The notes beneath the pieces were generated by a model, which was given only the letters and a program-made list of their open reading frames with translations, made no database searches and was not told where the DNA came from. Position numbers and translations under genes: made by a program. Shown in pieces: positions 26,182 to 34,953 of a stretch of 64,000 nucleotides of DNA (within the stretch, counting starts at the first letter, position 1; each line of letters opens with the position of its first letter). Source of the stretch: Butyrivibrio sp. (GTDB lineage Bacteria > Bacillota > Clostridia > Lachnospirales > Lachnospiraceae); assembly GCF_015056685.1 (NCBI RefSeq), contig NZ_SVFW01000011.1, forward strand, positions 25,560 to 89,559. The letters run 5' to 3'.

Positions 26182-28533
26182 TTATTTTTTAAAAAAATTA
26201 ATCTGAAATTTAAGTTCTATAATTCTAAACAATTTAGTAAGATAACGCATACATGGTTCCGTTGCAATGGCAAATAGCACAAAAAGCATTATACAGGGCT
26301 TTGATACATAGGTAATTGAAAAAAGGTCATTAAAGAATATAGCACCAAAAACAAAGCCGATAATGCATCCCAAAATAACCCGAAATCTGTATGTGTTCAA
26401 AGGTGACGAAATATTTGCCAGAATAATAAATCCAACTATAGCCAGAAGAAAAGTTGCAGCAACAGAAACATCAGTCTGATCTACTCCGAAGGTATTACTA
26501 AATACAACAAGCGCAGCTATAGCGAAAAAGTCAGTGAGTGCTGCCGGCATTGCTTTTAACAATACTTTGACAAGAAAATGCCCCTCTATCCTCTTGTTAT
26601 TGGGCTCCATTGCAAGGAAAAAGCCAGGAATACCAATATTCACAAGGCTGACAATGGTAATCTGTGATGGCTGTAATGGATATATAAGTACATTGATAAT
26701 TGAGAATACAGCCAGCAATAATGAAAATATATTTTTTACCAAAAACAGCGTTGCAGTTCGTTCAATGTTATTTATGTCTCTTCTGCCCTCTGCAACAATT
26801 TTAGGCATATGAGAAAAATCACTGTCAAGAAGCACGACCTGAGCAGCCTGTACTGCAGCTTCTGAGCCGGAAGCCATAGCTACAGAGCAATCAGCATCCT
26901 TCATGGCAAGAATATCATTAACGCCATCACCGGTCATAGCTACTGTATGACCATTCTTTTTAAGTGCCCTTACTATCTTTTGCTTCTGTTCAGGTGATAC
27001 TCTTCCAAAAACAGTCATTTCCTTAACTGCAAAAGGAATATCAACATCATTCAATGTGCTTGCATCAACGTATTTGTCGTAGTTTTTAATACCTGCTTTT
27101 TTAGCCACTTCAGATACGGTGATAGGATTATCTCCGGATATAACTTTTACATCAACGCCTTGTTTTTCAAAGTACTTAAAGGTATCAAATGCAGCGTCTC
27201 TTATAGGATTTTGAAGTGTTATGAACATAAGAGGATGTGCCAGTTTTCCGTCAAGAACACCTTCCGCATCTCCATCATATTCTGCAAAACAGAGCACTCT
27301 AAGGCCCCTTTTTGTATATCCATCTATAGTGTCCTGATAATTTATAATCTCTTCTCTTAATATAAATTCAGGAGCTCCCAGAACATATCGGCAATTATCA
27401 AATTCCACGCTGCTATATTTGTATTTGGAAGAAAAAGGCTTAAAGGACATGCAGCTTCTGCTTGTAGTAAAACCAAAATAATCCTCCAGAGCATGCATAG
27501 TGATATTATCGTCAGGTAGGCACCCAAGATACTCTGAAAGAAGCCTGCAAGTTGCATCAAAAAGCTCGTCATCATCTTCATTTGACGCAAGAACGGCCTC
27601 TGCAACAAGCATGCTATTGTCTGTTATAGTGCCTGTTTTATCTACGCAAATAGTATCAACACGGGCTAAAGTCTCAATACTTCTCATATCGTGAAGCATT
27701 ACTTTTTGTTTGGCCAGTCTTATAGTACTAAGTCCGAGAGTTATGCTAAGTAAAAGGTAGAGTCCCTCCGGTATCATTCCAATAAGCGCAGCAACAACAG
27801 AAGGAATGCTCTCTGAAAAAGAGTTGCCCTGAACAAAAACACTTTGGCAAAAAAGAGCAATTCCGATCGGAATAATAAGAATACCAGCAGCTATGACTAT
27901 GTAATCAATGGACTTAACCATTTCAGATTTCAAAGCCTTAGACATATTCTTTGCTTTGAGCATAAGCTTTGATATATAAGAATCAGCTCCAACTCTTGTA
28001 AGTTTTGCTATACATTTGCCGGAAACAACAAAGCTTCCAGACATAAGTTCAGAGTCTTTAACTTTGTTGATTTCATCAGCTTCACCTGTTAAAAGAGCTT
28101 CATTAACAGATATTTCACCCTCAACCACAACTGCGTCAGCGCATATCTGACTACCTGAGGTAAGTACAATATAATCCCCTTCAACAAGCCTATTGATTGG
28201 AATAACATCCTCTTCTCCATCACGTATAGCAACAGCTGTAGACTGATTTAATACATTTAATTTATCAAGAATCTTTTTGGCCTTGATCTCCTGAAATATT
28301 CCTATAAGGGAGTTGCAAATTATAACCGGAAGAAAAGTGAGCGAATTAAATGCGCCTGATAAGATCAGCAAAAATGCCATAATAAAGAAAATCAGGTTAA
28401 AGTATGTAAAGACGTTTTCTTTGATGATATCTAAGGTCGTTTTTGCTGTACTGTCGACCTGAATATTACCTTTTCCTGAAGCATAAAGCTCTCTTGCTTT
28501 TGCAGAACTAATGCCATAATTTGAGTAATCCAT
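26182..28533 (-). CDS. P-type cation-transporting ATPase (CtpE-like)
   Basis: This 783-residue protein has the P-type ATPase domains in order: actuator with LTGEADE, phosphorylation loop DKTGTIT, nucleotide domain, and hinge MTGDGVNDILAMKDADCSVAM. The fourth membrane helix has IPEGLYLL rather than a CPC metal motif, so it is not a heavy-metal type. The pattern resembles CtpE, a calcium ATPase of mycobacteria. No N-terminal metal-binding domain is present. I prefer the ATG at 28533 with GGGGA upstream. The ATG at 28566 abuts the minE terminator T-run and has no ribosome-binding site. The transported ion is inferred only. Confidence 0.85.
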   Translation of the reverse strand: MDYSNYGISSAKARELYASGKGNIQVDSTAKTTLDIIKENVFTYFNLIFFIMAFLLILSGAFNSLTFLPVIICNSLIGIFQEIKAKKILDKLNVLNQSTAVAIRDGEEDVIPINRLVEGDYIVLTSGSQICADAVVVEGEISVNEALLTGEADEINKVKDSELMSGSFVVSGKCIAKLTRVGADSYISKLMLKAKNMSKALKSEMVKSIDYIVIAAGILIIPIGIALFCQSVFVQGNSFSESIPSVVAALIGMIPEGLYLLLSITLGLSTIRLAKQKVMLHDMRSIETLARVDTICVDKTGTITDNSMLVAEAVLASNEDDDELFDATCRLLSEYLGCLPDDNITMHALEDYFGFTTSRSCMSFKPFSSKYKYSSVEFDNCRYVLGAPEFILREEIINYQDTIDGYTKRGLRVLCFAEYDGDAEGVLDGKLAHPLMFITLQNPIRDAAFDTFKYFEKQGVDVKVISGDNPITVSEVAKKAGIKNYDKYVDASTLNDVDIPFAVKEMTVFGRVSPEQKQKIVRALKKNGHTVAMTGDGVNDILAMKDADCSVAMASGSEAAVQAAQVVLLDSDFSHMPKIVAEGRRDINNIERTATLFLVKNIFSLLLAVFSIINVLIYPLQPSQITIVSLVNIGIPGFFLAMEPNNKRIEGHFLVKVLLKAMPAALTDFFAIAALVVFSNTFGVDQTDVSVAATFLLAIVGFIILANISSPLNTYRFRVILGCIIGFVFGAIFFNDLFSITYVSKPCIMLFVLFAIATEPCMRYLTKLFRIIELKFQINFFKK

Positions 28534-28566
28534 TTTGTAATCCCCATTTACAAATGTATTTGCCAT

Positions 28567-28599
28567 AAAAAAGTCCCCGGAAAATTATGTTTTCCGGGG
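28567..28599 (-). terminator. Rho-independent terminator after minE
   Basis: A perfect 10-bp stem CCCCGGAAAA/TTTTCCGGGG with a 5-base loop is followed on the minus strand by ACTTTTTT. It ends the minCDE operon directly in front of the P-type ATPase gene. Confidence 0.9.
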
Positions 28600-28606
28600 G
28601 TTTATA

Positions 28607-28885
28607 TCACTTAATATTATGAGTCATATTTTTGATAGGAATATTAGCATATAAAGCCGGAACAGTTTTACCATCATTTGTTTCAGTATCAACATTTGTA
28701 ATATTGATATCTATTCCATCCATATCAATTTCTGCATATTTTGAAAGTACCTCTATGATATCGCTTCTGATTTTTTGAAGAATTTCTGGTGAGCATGATG
28801 CACGATCAGAAACAAGAACCAGTTTAAGGCGATCCTTAGCAACATCACTTGAAGATTTTTTCTTGAAAATATCTGATATCTTCAT
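28607..28885 (-). CDS. minE: Cell division topological factor MinE
   Basis: This 92-residue protein has an N-terminal amphipathic helix region (MKISDIFKKK) and the MinD-activating segment AKDRLKLVLVSDRASCSPEILQKIRSDI. A C-terminal dimerisation domain (EIDMDGIDINITN) follows. It drives release of MinD from the membrane and so positions the division site. It lies 18 bases after minD and ends at a strong terminator. MinE is found in clostridia that use a complete oscillating Min system. Confidence 0.95.
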   Translation of the reverse strand: MKISDIFKKKSSSDVAKDRLKLVLVSDRASCSPEILQKIRSDIIEVLSKYAEIDMDGIDINITNVDTETNDGKTVPALYANIPIKNMTHNIK

Positions 28886-28903
28886 AAAAATTGCCCCCCT
28901 CTA

Positions 28904-29683
28904 TCACTTTTTCTTAAACCAAGAAAAAATTCCTTTCTTAGGATCCAAATCAAGAAATGGTACCTGTTCTCCACCTATTCTACGGCAGATGTTCATATAA
29001 GCCTGACCAGCAAGTGAGTTATCTCCAACAAGAGGCTCACCATTATTAGTAGCTATAACAATATTCTCATCATCAGGAACCTGACCAATAAGGTCTACAG
29101 CAAGAATGTCTATAACATCCTCAGCAGACATCATATCACCACGCTTAACCATGTCAGCACGAAGTCTGTTAACAATAAGCTGTGTTTTCTTGATCTCATT
29201 AGCCTCTAAGAGACCGATAATTCTATCTGCATCTCTTACAGCTGAAACTTCAGGTGTTGTAACAACAAGTGCTCTATCTGCTCCAGCTATAGCATTTTTG
29301 AATCCCTGTTCAATTCCGGCAGGGCAATCAAGAATTACATAATCAAACTCTTCCTTAAGCTCTTCTGTGAGCTTTTTCATCTGCTCAGGAGTTACGCTTG
29401 TCTTATCCTTAGTCTGAGCTGCAGGTAAGAGGAAAAGATTCTCATATCTCTTGTCTCTAATGAGAGCCTGATTGCGCTTGCAATTACCTTCAATTACATC
29501 TACAAGATTGTAAACAATTCTGTTCTCAAGCCCCATTACAACGTCAAGGTTTCTAAGTCCTATATCTGTATCAATAAGAACAACCTTTTTATTCAGTTTT
29601 GCTAAACCTGTACCAATATTGGCAGTAGTGGTTGTTTTTCCAACGCCACCCTTACCTGATGTTACTACTATAACTTCTCCCAT
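28904..29683 (-). CDS. minD: Septum site-determining ATPase MinD
   Basis: This 259-residue protein has the deviant Walker A SGKGGVGKTTTTANIG, the switch DTDIGLRNLDVVMGLENR, and DCPAGIEQGF. It ends in a basic amphipathic membrane-targeting helix (GIFSWFKKK). It recruits MinC to the membrane and is regulated by MinE. It lies 16 bases after minC and 18 bases before minE. Confidence 0.97.
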   Translation of the reverse strand: MGEVIVVTSGKGGVGKTTTTANIGTGLAKLNKKVVLIDTDIGLRNLDVVMGLENRIVYNLVDVIEGNCKRNQALIRDKRYENLFLLPAAQTKDKTSVTPEQMKKLTEELKEEFDYVILDCPAGIEQGFKNAIAGADRALVVTTPEVSAVRDADRIIGLLEANEIKKTQLIVNRLRADMVKRGDMMSAEDVIDILAVDLIGQVPDDENIVIATNNGEPLVGDNSLAGQAYMNICRRIGGEQVPFLDLDPKKGIFSWFKKK

Positions 29684-29699
29684 ATCTTTCCTCCAAGTA

Positions 29700-30455
29700 T
29701 TATTTGTTTAACTGTCTTAAAAAAGCAGGTCCATATAAAGACTTAACTATATGTCCATTTTCAATATATGCTACTTCAGGCTCATTGTTTTCTGCACTTG
29801 CAAGTAGTTTTTTCTTTTTAAGTCTAAGTTTAGGGCCCTTTTCAGCATCCGGTGAAATAGCAATTGAATCAGCAATTCTGACCTGTAATGGATTAAGATC
29901 AAGAGCCATTACAAAAGCACTTCTGTCTCCGCCTGCACCTGCAAATGCGTTTCCTCTAAGCTCTCCCAAGATAAAAATACTGCCATAGGACACAACGCTT
30001 GCGCCGGGTTTAACATCTCCAAGTATTACCACGCTCTGCTCACAGGATATATCCTGACCGGAACGAAGATTACCATTGTAGATAAGAGCATTGTTATTAT
30101 AATCCTGAATGATCTGCTCTGGAGCTGTCACCTCAGCATTTTCACTTTTATCATTTGACACTGAATCTTTAGAATTAACAGTTTTAAAAAGTCTTTCCTC
30201 TTCAGATTCTTCATCTATAACACAAACAATTTTCAATTGTGAATGTTCTGTAATAATATCAACTATTTCTTTTTCTTCTATTTCTGAAAGCTTACGTCCT
30301 CTGACTATAAGCCCCATGGAATTGTGCCCCAAAAAGCCAGATGCTTCTTCAAACCTTTTTGAAACCTCAACCTTTAATTCTTCAAATGGCGTTTCATTAT
30401 CGAGAACCAGTATTATTCCTGATTTAGTACCCTTTATTGTAACCGCCTGATTCAA
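29700..30455 (-). CDS. minC: Septum site-determining protein MinC
   Basis: This 251-residue protein has the N-terminal FtsZ-inhibiting domain (1-105), an acidic linker and the C-terminal beta-helix domain that binds MinD (SGQDISCEQSVVILGDVKPGA, GSIFILGELRGNAFAG). It blocks FtsZ ring formation away from midcell. A basic KLRLKKKKLL stretch lies near the C terminus. First gene of minCDE, with a promoter at 30494-30521. Confidence 0.95.
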   Translation of the reverse strand: MNQAVTIKGTKSGIILVLDNETPFEELKVEVSKRFEEASGFLGHNSMGLIVRGRKLSEIEEKEIVDIITEHSQLKIVCVIDEESEEERLFKTVNSKDSVSNDKSENAEVTAPEQIIQDYNNNALIYNGNLRSGQDISCEQSVVILGDVKPGASVVSYGSIFILGELRGNAFAGAGGDRSAFVMALDLNPLQVRIADSIAISPDAEKGPKLRLKKKKLLASAENNEPEVAYIENGHIVKSLYGPAFLRQLNK

Positions 30456-30493
30456 AATTTCACCACCAATCTATCAAAAATTCATACCTATAC

Positions 30494-30521
30494 AGTATAA
30501 AACATTTGTTCTTAAAATCAA
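30494..30521 (-). promoter_or_regulatory. SigA-type promoter of minCDE
   Basis: On the minus strand TTGATT, a 16-base spacer and TATACT lie 39 bases upstream of the minC start. The tsf terminator sits just upstream, so minCDE is probably a separate unit. Confidence 0.65.
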
Positions 30522-30561
30522 AGTACGAATTTACGTCTATAAAGTGCTAAAAACAGTCAAC

Positions 30562-30606
30562 AAAAAGAGCTTGGTTCCCTTCTTAATAAGAATTAAAACC
30601 AAGCTC
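30562..30606 (-). terminator. Rho-independent terminator after tsf
   Basis: A 10-bp stem GAGCTTGGTT/AACCAAGCTC with a 20-base loop is followed on the minus strand by TTTTTG. It ends the rpsB-tsf operon. Confidence 0.85.
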
Positions 30607-30634
30607 AATAATGTTTTATTTCATAAATAAAAGA

Positions 30635-31588
30635 TTAGTTAAGACCAGCTGCCTGCTTTGCAACTTCCTCAGCAAAGTTCTCGTTCTTCTTCTCGATTCC
30701 TTCACCTGTCTCAAAACGAACAAATCTCTTGATAGAAAGCTTAGCGTTGTTGTTCTTACCAACCTGTGCGATGTACTGACCAACTGTCTGCTTTCCATCT
30801 TCTGCCTTTACATAAACCTGCTCGTTAAGGCAGATCTCTTTGAGTTCTTTGTTAAGACGTCCGATAAGCATCTTCTCGATGATTGCCTGAGGCTTTCTCT
30901 TTCCTTCTGGAAGCTCCTCGTTCTCTTTCATAGCCTGAGCAAGAAGGATCTCCTTCTCGTGGTTTCTGTATTCTTCTGAAACATCCTCAGAAGCAACATA
31001 CTTAGGGCTAAGAGCTGCAACCTGCATAGCTACGTTCTTAACAGCCTCTTTGATGTCGTCATTAACAACATCTGTCTCAGCCTCAACGATAACAGAAATT
31101 CTACCATTTCCGTGAACATAAGGAACTACGATACCGTTAGTAGCTACAACCTTCTCAAAACGTCTGATGCTAAGCTTTTCGCTGATAACTGCTGTGATCT
31201 CAACAAGAGCATCATTAACAGTCTTAGACTCATCAAGGTTCCATTTCTCAGCAAGGAATGACTCCATATCCTTAGAATCTGAATTAACAGCCTGAGTTGC
31301 AACAGCCTCAACAAATGCCTGGAACTTTTCGTTCTGAGCAACGAAGTCAGTCTCTGAGTTAACCTCAACAACTGCTGCTGTTGTGTCATCCTTAACAGCG
31401 ATTCTTGTAAGACCTTCAGCTGCGATTCTACTAGCCTTCTTCTCAGCCTTCATGATACCGTTCTTTCTAAGGTATTCTACTGCTGCGTCCATATCTCCGT
31501 TAGTCTCTGTAAGAGCCTTTTTGCACTCCATCATACCTGCGCCAGTTGACTCACGAAGCTCTTTAACCAATGCTGCTGTGATAGCCAT
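30635..31588 (-). CDS. tsf: Elongation factor Ts
   Basis: This 317-residue protein has the N-terminal UBA domain (VKELRESTGAGMMECKKAL) and the core dimer motif VEVNSETDFVAQNEKF, followed by HxNGRISV-like VHGNGRISVIVE. It is the nucleotide exchange factor for EF-Tu. The length is slightly above the usual 290-310. It follows rpsB after 83 bases, as in most bacteria; the spacer contains an imperfect GC-containing hairpin without a T-run. Confidence 0.98.
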   Translation of the reverse strand: MAITAALVKELRESTGAGMMECKKALTETNGDMDAAVEYLRKNGIMKAEKKASRIAAEGLTRIAVKDDTTAAVVEVNSETDFVAQNEKFQAFVEAVATQAVNSDSKDMESFLAEKWNLDESKTVNDALVEITAVISEKLSIRRFEKVVATNGIVVPYVHGNGRISVIVEAETDVVNDDIKEAVKNVAMQVAALSPKYVASEDVSEEYRNHEKEILLAQAMKENEELPEGKRKPQAIIEKMLIGRLNKELKEICLNEQVYVKAEDGKQTVGQYIAQVGKNNNAKLSIKRFVRFETGEGIEKKNENFAEEVAKQAAGLN

Positions 31589-31671
31589 TCATTTATCCTC
31601 CGATATTTTATATTTATTCAAATTCGCAGCCAACCAGAATTGATTGACTGCGTTTTAATTCAAAAAACTGA

Positions 31672-32421
31672 TTACTCTGTAACTTCCTCAGACTCTACAG
31701 CCTCTTCTGCATCATAGTTAGCTGCTGCATCAGACTCTGCACCCTGATTAGCTTCGATAACAGCATCAGCCATCTTGCCAACAATAAGCTTAACGGCTCT
31801 GATAGCATCATCGTTACCAGGAATGATGTAGTCAAGCTCTTCAGGATCACAGTTTGTATCACCGATACCGATAAGTGTGATTCCAAGAGACTCTGCTTCC
31901 TGAATGCAGATTCTTTCCTTCTTAGGATCTACTACAAAGATAGCATCAGGGATTCTCTTCATATCTCTGATTCCGCCAAGGTTTGCCTGAAGCTTTGTTA
32001 GCTCTTTCTTAAGCTGAGCAACTTCCTTCTTAGGAAGAACATCAAATGTTCCATCTTCCTGCATCTTCTCGATAGCTTTCATTCTAGCGATTCGGCTCTG
32101 GATTGTCTTGAAGTTTGTGAGCATACCACCAAGCCATCTCTCGTTAACATAGTACATTCCACAACGCTCAGCCTCAGTCTTAACTGCGTCCTGTGCCTGC
32201 TTCTTTGTTCCAACGAAAAGGATTGTTCCACCCTGCTGTGCAATTTCGAATACAGCCTTATAAGCCTCATCTACCTTTACAACTGACTTCTGAAGATCGA
32301 TGATGTGGATTCCGTTTCTCTCTGTGAAGATGTAAGGAGCCATTTTAGGGTTCCATCTTCTTGTCTGATGTCCAAAGTGAACACCTGCTTCAAGTAACTG
32401 TTTCATTGATACAACGCTCAT
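31672..32421 (-). CDS. rpsB: Ribosomal protein S2
   Basis: This 249-residue protein has the S2 signature at the N terminus (MKQLLEAGVHFGHQTRRWNPKM), NGIHIIDLQKS, and the mid-chain LGGMLTNFKTI. The C terminus is acidic. It belongs to the 30S subunit and is often autoregulated through its own leader. It is first in the rpsB-tsf operon, behind AATGGAGG and a structured leader of about 195 bases. Confidence 0.98.
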   Translation of the reverse strand: MSVVSMKQLLEAGVHFGHQTRRWNPKMAPYIFTERNGIHIIDLQKSVVKVDEAYKAVFEIAQQGGTILFVGTKKQAQDAVKTEAERCGMYYVNERWLGGMLTNFKTIQSRIARMKAIEKMQEDGTFDVLPKKEVAQLKKELTKLQANLGGIRDMKRIPDAIFVVDPKKERICIQEAESLGITLIGIGDTNCDPEELDYIIPGNDDAIRAVKLIVGKMADAVIEANQGAESDAAANYDAEEAVESEEVTE

Positions 32422-32616
32422 GTTATTACCTCCATTTGGTTAAAATCTTCCGTATACTCCTGGCCGTTACTCCCATCCGTGCGTTATCAGAAGGGCGGCT
32501 CCCGATCAGATCAGTACTCTGCTGACACCATATCAGGAATTAAATATACGTGTATATTTTTGTTACTGCCCATAGGCAGTCTGTGCAATTAGGCATAATA
32601 TCCCCTTTCACACAGC
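32422..32616 (-). promoter_or_regulatory. Structured 5' leader of rpsB-tsf
   Basis: Between the promoter and rpsB lie several self-complementary segments, for example CTGCC-tat-GGGCAG and the AATATA-cacg-TATATT type palindrome, then a GC-rich stretch around 32460-32500. A long structured leader before rpsB fits ribosomal-protein autoregulation. I cannot match it to a named leader family by eye. Confidence 0.5.
32540..32596 (-). CDS. Possible 18-residue leader peptide upstream of rpsB
   Basis: Inside the rpsB leader an ATG five bases after AAAGGGG opens a frame for MPNCTDCLWAVTKIYTYI followed by TAA. It starts about 20 bases after the predicted transcription start and contains the two small hairpins of the leader. 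It resembles a translated upstream frame, but a chance ORF of this length is quite possible. Confidence 0.3.
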   Translation of the reverse strand: MPNCTDCLWAVTKIYTYI

Positions 32617-32622
32617 TCTATC

Positions 32623-32651
32623 ATATTATCATAGACAAAACCATAATTCAA
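32623..32651 (-). promoter_or_regulatory. SigA-type promoter of rpsB-tsf
   Basis: On the minus strand TTGAAT, a 17-base spacer and TAATAT. It lies directly downstream of the terminator that closes the flagellar operon. Confidence 0.75.
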
Positions 32652-32663
32652 CACTTTTTTGCA

Positions 32664-32696
32664 ATAAAAAACCCTGCTTTTACAAACAAAAGCAGG
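32664..32696 (-). terminator. Rho-independent terminator closing the flagellar-chemotaxis operon
   Basis: A perfect 9-bp stem CCTGCTTTT/AAAAGCAGG with a 6-base loop is followed on the minus strand by GTTTTTT. It separates the flagellar cluster from rpsB-tsf. Confidence 0.9.
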
Positions 32697-32705
32697 ATTT
32701 AATGA

Positions 32706-33473
32706 TCATCTTGTGATTATTGCCGCAATCTCGGCATATGTTGCGCCTGCCGGAATCACTTTTGTTCCGGATCTTATTATTCTGTCTTTTCCCTGATCGA
32801 TAAGGTATCTGTTAAATGAAGAAGCATTATCTATAACTCCCGCATTATACAAAACCTGTGCCACTCCATCAGAACTAAGTCCACCGGGAATTGTAACGGT
32901 CGTGGGCTCGGTATTTACAGAGCTTGCCACAGCCTGGGTAGTTTCTTCAGAAGAAGCATTTACGCTTGTATTTGCACTTGCAACAGCTGTGCTCTCTTCG
33001 GTTTTTGTTTCACTTTTTCCAGTTGTAGATGCATCTTCATTTTCTTTTGAAGAAGCATTCGTCGAAGAAGAATCCTCTTTTTCCTTCGATACTAATGTCG
33101 CAGCTTCTGAAGAAGAGTTTGCAGAATCTGCTGTATCTTTGCCCTTCTTATCTTCTGTTTCTTTCTCTTCTTTAGCCACAGTAGAAACAGATTCACTTGC
33201 AAGAGCGACTGTTTCGTCGACTTCTTCAAATATTTCTTTTCCTGCTTCATCCAATGTTGCACCGGATGAAGATGAAAGTGTCGCGCCATTGTTTTCCACC
33301 TCGCCTGTTCCGCCTGTAAGCACGCCGCCTTCAGTCATGCCAAGCTCTTTTGCTCTCTCGATTACCTGGGCATCACTGATAGTAGCCTTTCTGCCACCTA
33401 GAGCAAATCCCATAATGATCGCAGTAAGAATAACACCAATTCCGATACCGCGAAGATAATACTTTAATTTCAT
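32706..33473 (-). CDS. Membrane-anchored Ser/Glu-rich protein with MltG-type LysM-like domain
   Basis: This 255-residue protein has one N-terminal membrane helix (about 7-26) and a long low-complexity Ser/Ala/Glu/Thr linker (about 65-190). Its C-terminal domain of about 60 residues (VTIPGGLSSDGVAQVLYNAG through GATYAEIAAIIT) resembles the LysM-like part of the lytic transglycosylase MltG. The catalytic YceG domain itself is absent. It is the last gene of the flagellar-chemotaxis operon, 13 bases after the DUF6115-like gene. Inference: an envelope-spanning protein that touches peptidoglycan, possibly helping flagellar placement. A role outside motility is possible. Confidence 0.7.
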   Translation of the reverse strand: MKLKYYLRGIGIGVILTAIIMGFALGGRKATISDAQVIERAKELGMTEGGVLTGGTGEVENNGATLSSSSGATLDEAGKEIFEEVDETVALASESVSTVAKEEKETEDKKGKDTADSANSSSEAATLVSKEKEDSSSTNASSKENEDASTTGKSETKTEESTAVASANTSVNASSEETTQAVASSVNTEPTTVTIPGGLSSDGVAQVLYNAGVIDNASSFNRYLIDQGKDRIIRSGTKVIPAGATYAEIAAIITR

Positions 33474-33486
33474 CCCCTAAACTTCC

Positions 33487-34470
33487 TTATTTTACTTTCC
33501 TGTGCTTATTTGAAAGATCAATAACCAGCTTAACTTCGCCTATTCCAAGACCAAGTTCCCTGGCAATGACCATATTAGACTTTCCAGCCTTATGCATTTC
33601 AATGATCTGTTTATTCTGCGAGACAGGGTCAACTGCCGTGATCTCTTTCATATTTCTGTCCGGATTGACAGGCTTTGCTTCTGATATAGAAACAACTTTT
33701 GCACTGACTATTTCCTTAGGAACAGATTGTTCACTACCTGTATTTCCTATAACGTGAAGGCCTGAAGCCTGCGTCCTTGATATTACCTGCGCCGGTATCT
33801 CATCAAGTTCCTTAAGTTCTTTTATATTTCTCTCATCTACATAGCCACTTTCAATAGGAGCATTCTCCTGGATCTGTGTCTCCGTTGCGGGAACAACTAT
33901 CTTTTCTTTATAAGGGATCTGAATACCACTTAATGTATCTTTTTCCTCGTCCAAAAGAATTGCCCGAACATTTTTTTCAGGAACAGGTGCAGCTGCGTCC
34001 TGAATGCTCTTTAATGATTCAGCTTTCTGGGCTGCATCACGCGCTGTGGCTTCTGCATCTAAAACAGCCTGTTTTGCCTCATCAGTTTTTTTGGTAACTT
34101 CTGAAACAACACTGGTAAGATTTTTATGCTTGTCATTAAGCATATCATACATAAACATTACTTCATCATGATTTTTATGGATATCATTTATGACGGTGTC
34201 AGAATATTCACCGATTGCAGATAGCTTTTCGTTAGAAATGCGCTCCATTGCGCGCTCAGTTCTATCTAAAGAAAGATCTACGGTATCATCAACCATAGTT
34301 TCGATAGTCTCTTTTTGATCCTCGACCTCACGACGAACAAGCTCACGAATCTCCCGCTCCATGAGCAATTTATCTTCTTCATCAAGCTCCTTACTCGCAG
34401 GAAGAAGATACCCCAATATGATCGCGGCAAATCCTGCCACAATTAATACAATCTCAGTGATACTAATCAT
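33487..34470 (-). CDS. Membrane-anchored coiled-coil protein with C-terminal helix-turn-helix-like motif (DUF6115-like)
   Basis: This 327-residue protein starts with one membrane helix (about 4-24), followed by a long charged coiled coil (30-175) and a disordered middle. Its C-terminal segment (IIEMHKAGKSNMVIARELG and on) reads like a small resolvase-type helix-turn-helix. Proteins of this layout occur next to sigD/fapA in Lachnospiraceae flagellar loci; that statement is from memory of the family. It lies between a small unknown gene and the MltG-like anchor. Function unknown. Confidence 0.65.
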   Translation of the reverse strand: MISITEIVLIVAGFAAIILGYLLPASKELDEEDKLLMEREIRELVRREVEDQKETIETMVDDTVDLSLDRTERAMERISNEKLSAIGEYSDTVINDIHKNHDEVMFMYDMLNDKHKNLTSVVSEVTKKTDEAKQAVLDAEATARDAAQKAESLKSIQDAAAPVPEKNVRAILLDEEKDTLSGIQIPYKEKIVVPATETQIQENAPIESGYVDERNIKELKELDEIPAQVISRTQASGLHVIGNTGSEQSVPKEIVSAKVVSISEAKPVNPDRNMKEITAVDPVSQNKQIIEMHKAGKSNMVIARELGLGIGEVKLVIDLSNKHRKVK

Positions 34471-34536
34471 TGTCTCCGCCCAAATGCCCCATAAAAAAGT
34501 AATTTTGATTCGATATTTTATTATAATATAGAAATA

Positions 34537-34923
34537 TTAAATCTTCAAATCAAAACCCGACGAAAGCCTAAGATCAACAGGCTTTCCGTTCCTGTCCATC
34601 ATGTTACCGGCCATCTTTTCCATTTTTTCAACAGATAATTGCCTCTCAAGAATAGGATTTTTCTCCTCTTTAGAGCCTTTCCTGTTTCTTCCTCCATCGC
34701 CCATGTACTCGTTGCTGCCTTTGTCCTGAGCATCGGAATTCATCTCACCCTGTCCTACGTCATCTTTTTGACTGACAGATTTTTTTTGATTGTCAACTTC
34801 TTCATTAAACTGAGTCTGAAAAATCTGCCTGTCCATAAGAGGACGGGAATCTTCTGCCGCTTTTACATGAGAGACTTCATTGGAAGCAGCAATTACCCCA
34901 AAATCAATTCGGTTAATTGACAT
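34537..34923 (-). CDS. Uncharacterised 128-residue hydrophilic flagellar-locus protein
   Basis: I do not recognise this protein. It is charged and Gln/Asp/Lys/Gly-rich, with no membrane segment or Cys. The N terminus (MSINRIDFGVIAASNEVSHV) and the C-terminal LRLSSGFDLKI look ordered; the middle looks disordered. It lies 30 bases after fapA and 66 bases before the DUF6115-like gene, so it is cotranscribed with flagellar genes. The composition resembles small export or chaperone partners, but no family can be assigned. Confidence 0.65.
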   Translation of the reverse strand: MSINRIDFGVIAASNEVSHVKAAEDSRPLMDRQIFQTQFNEEVDNQKKSVSQKDDVGQGEMNSDAQDKGSNEYMGDGGRNRKGSKEEKNPILERQLSVEKMEKMAGNMMDRNGKPVDLRLSSGFDLKI

Positions 34924-34953
34924 AGCGTTTCTCCTCCATTAAAACCAATTCCC

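Noticed and set aside
32902..33459. 185-codon plus-strand open frame, Ser/Phe/Val-rich
   Set aside because: It is antisense to the low-complexity Ser/Glu-rich anchor gene; the composition is the mirror of that linker, and it has no ribosome-binding site or family likeness.
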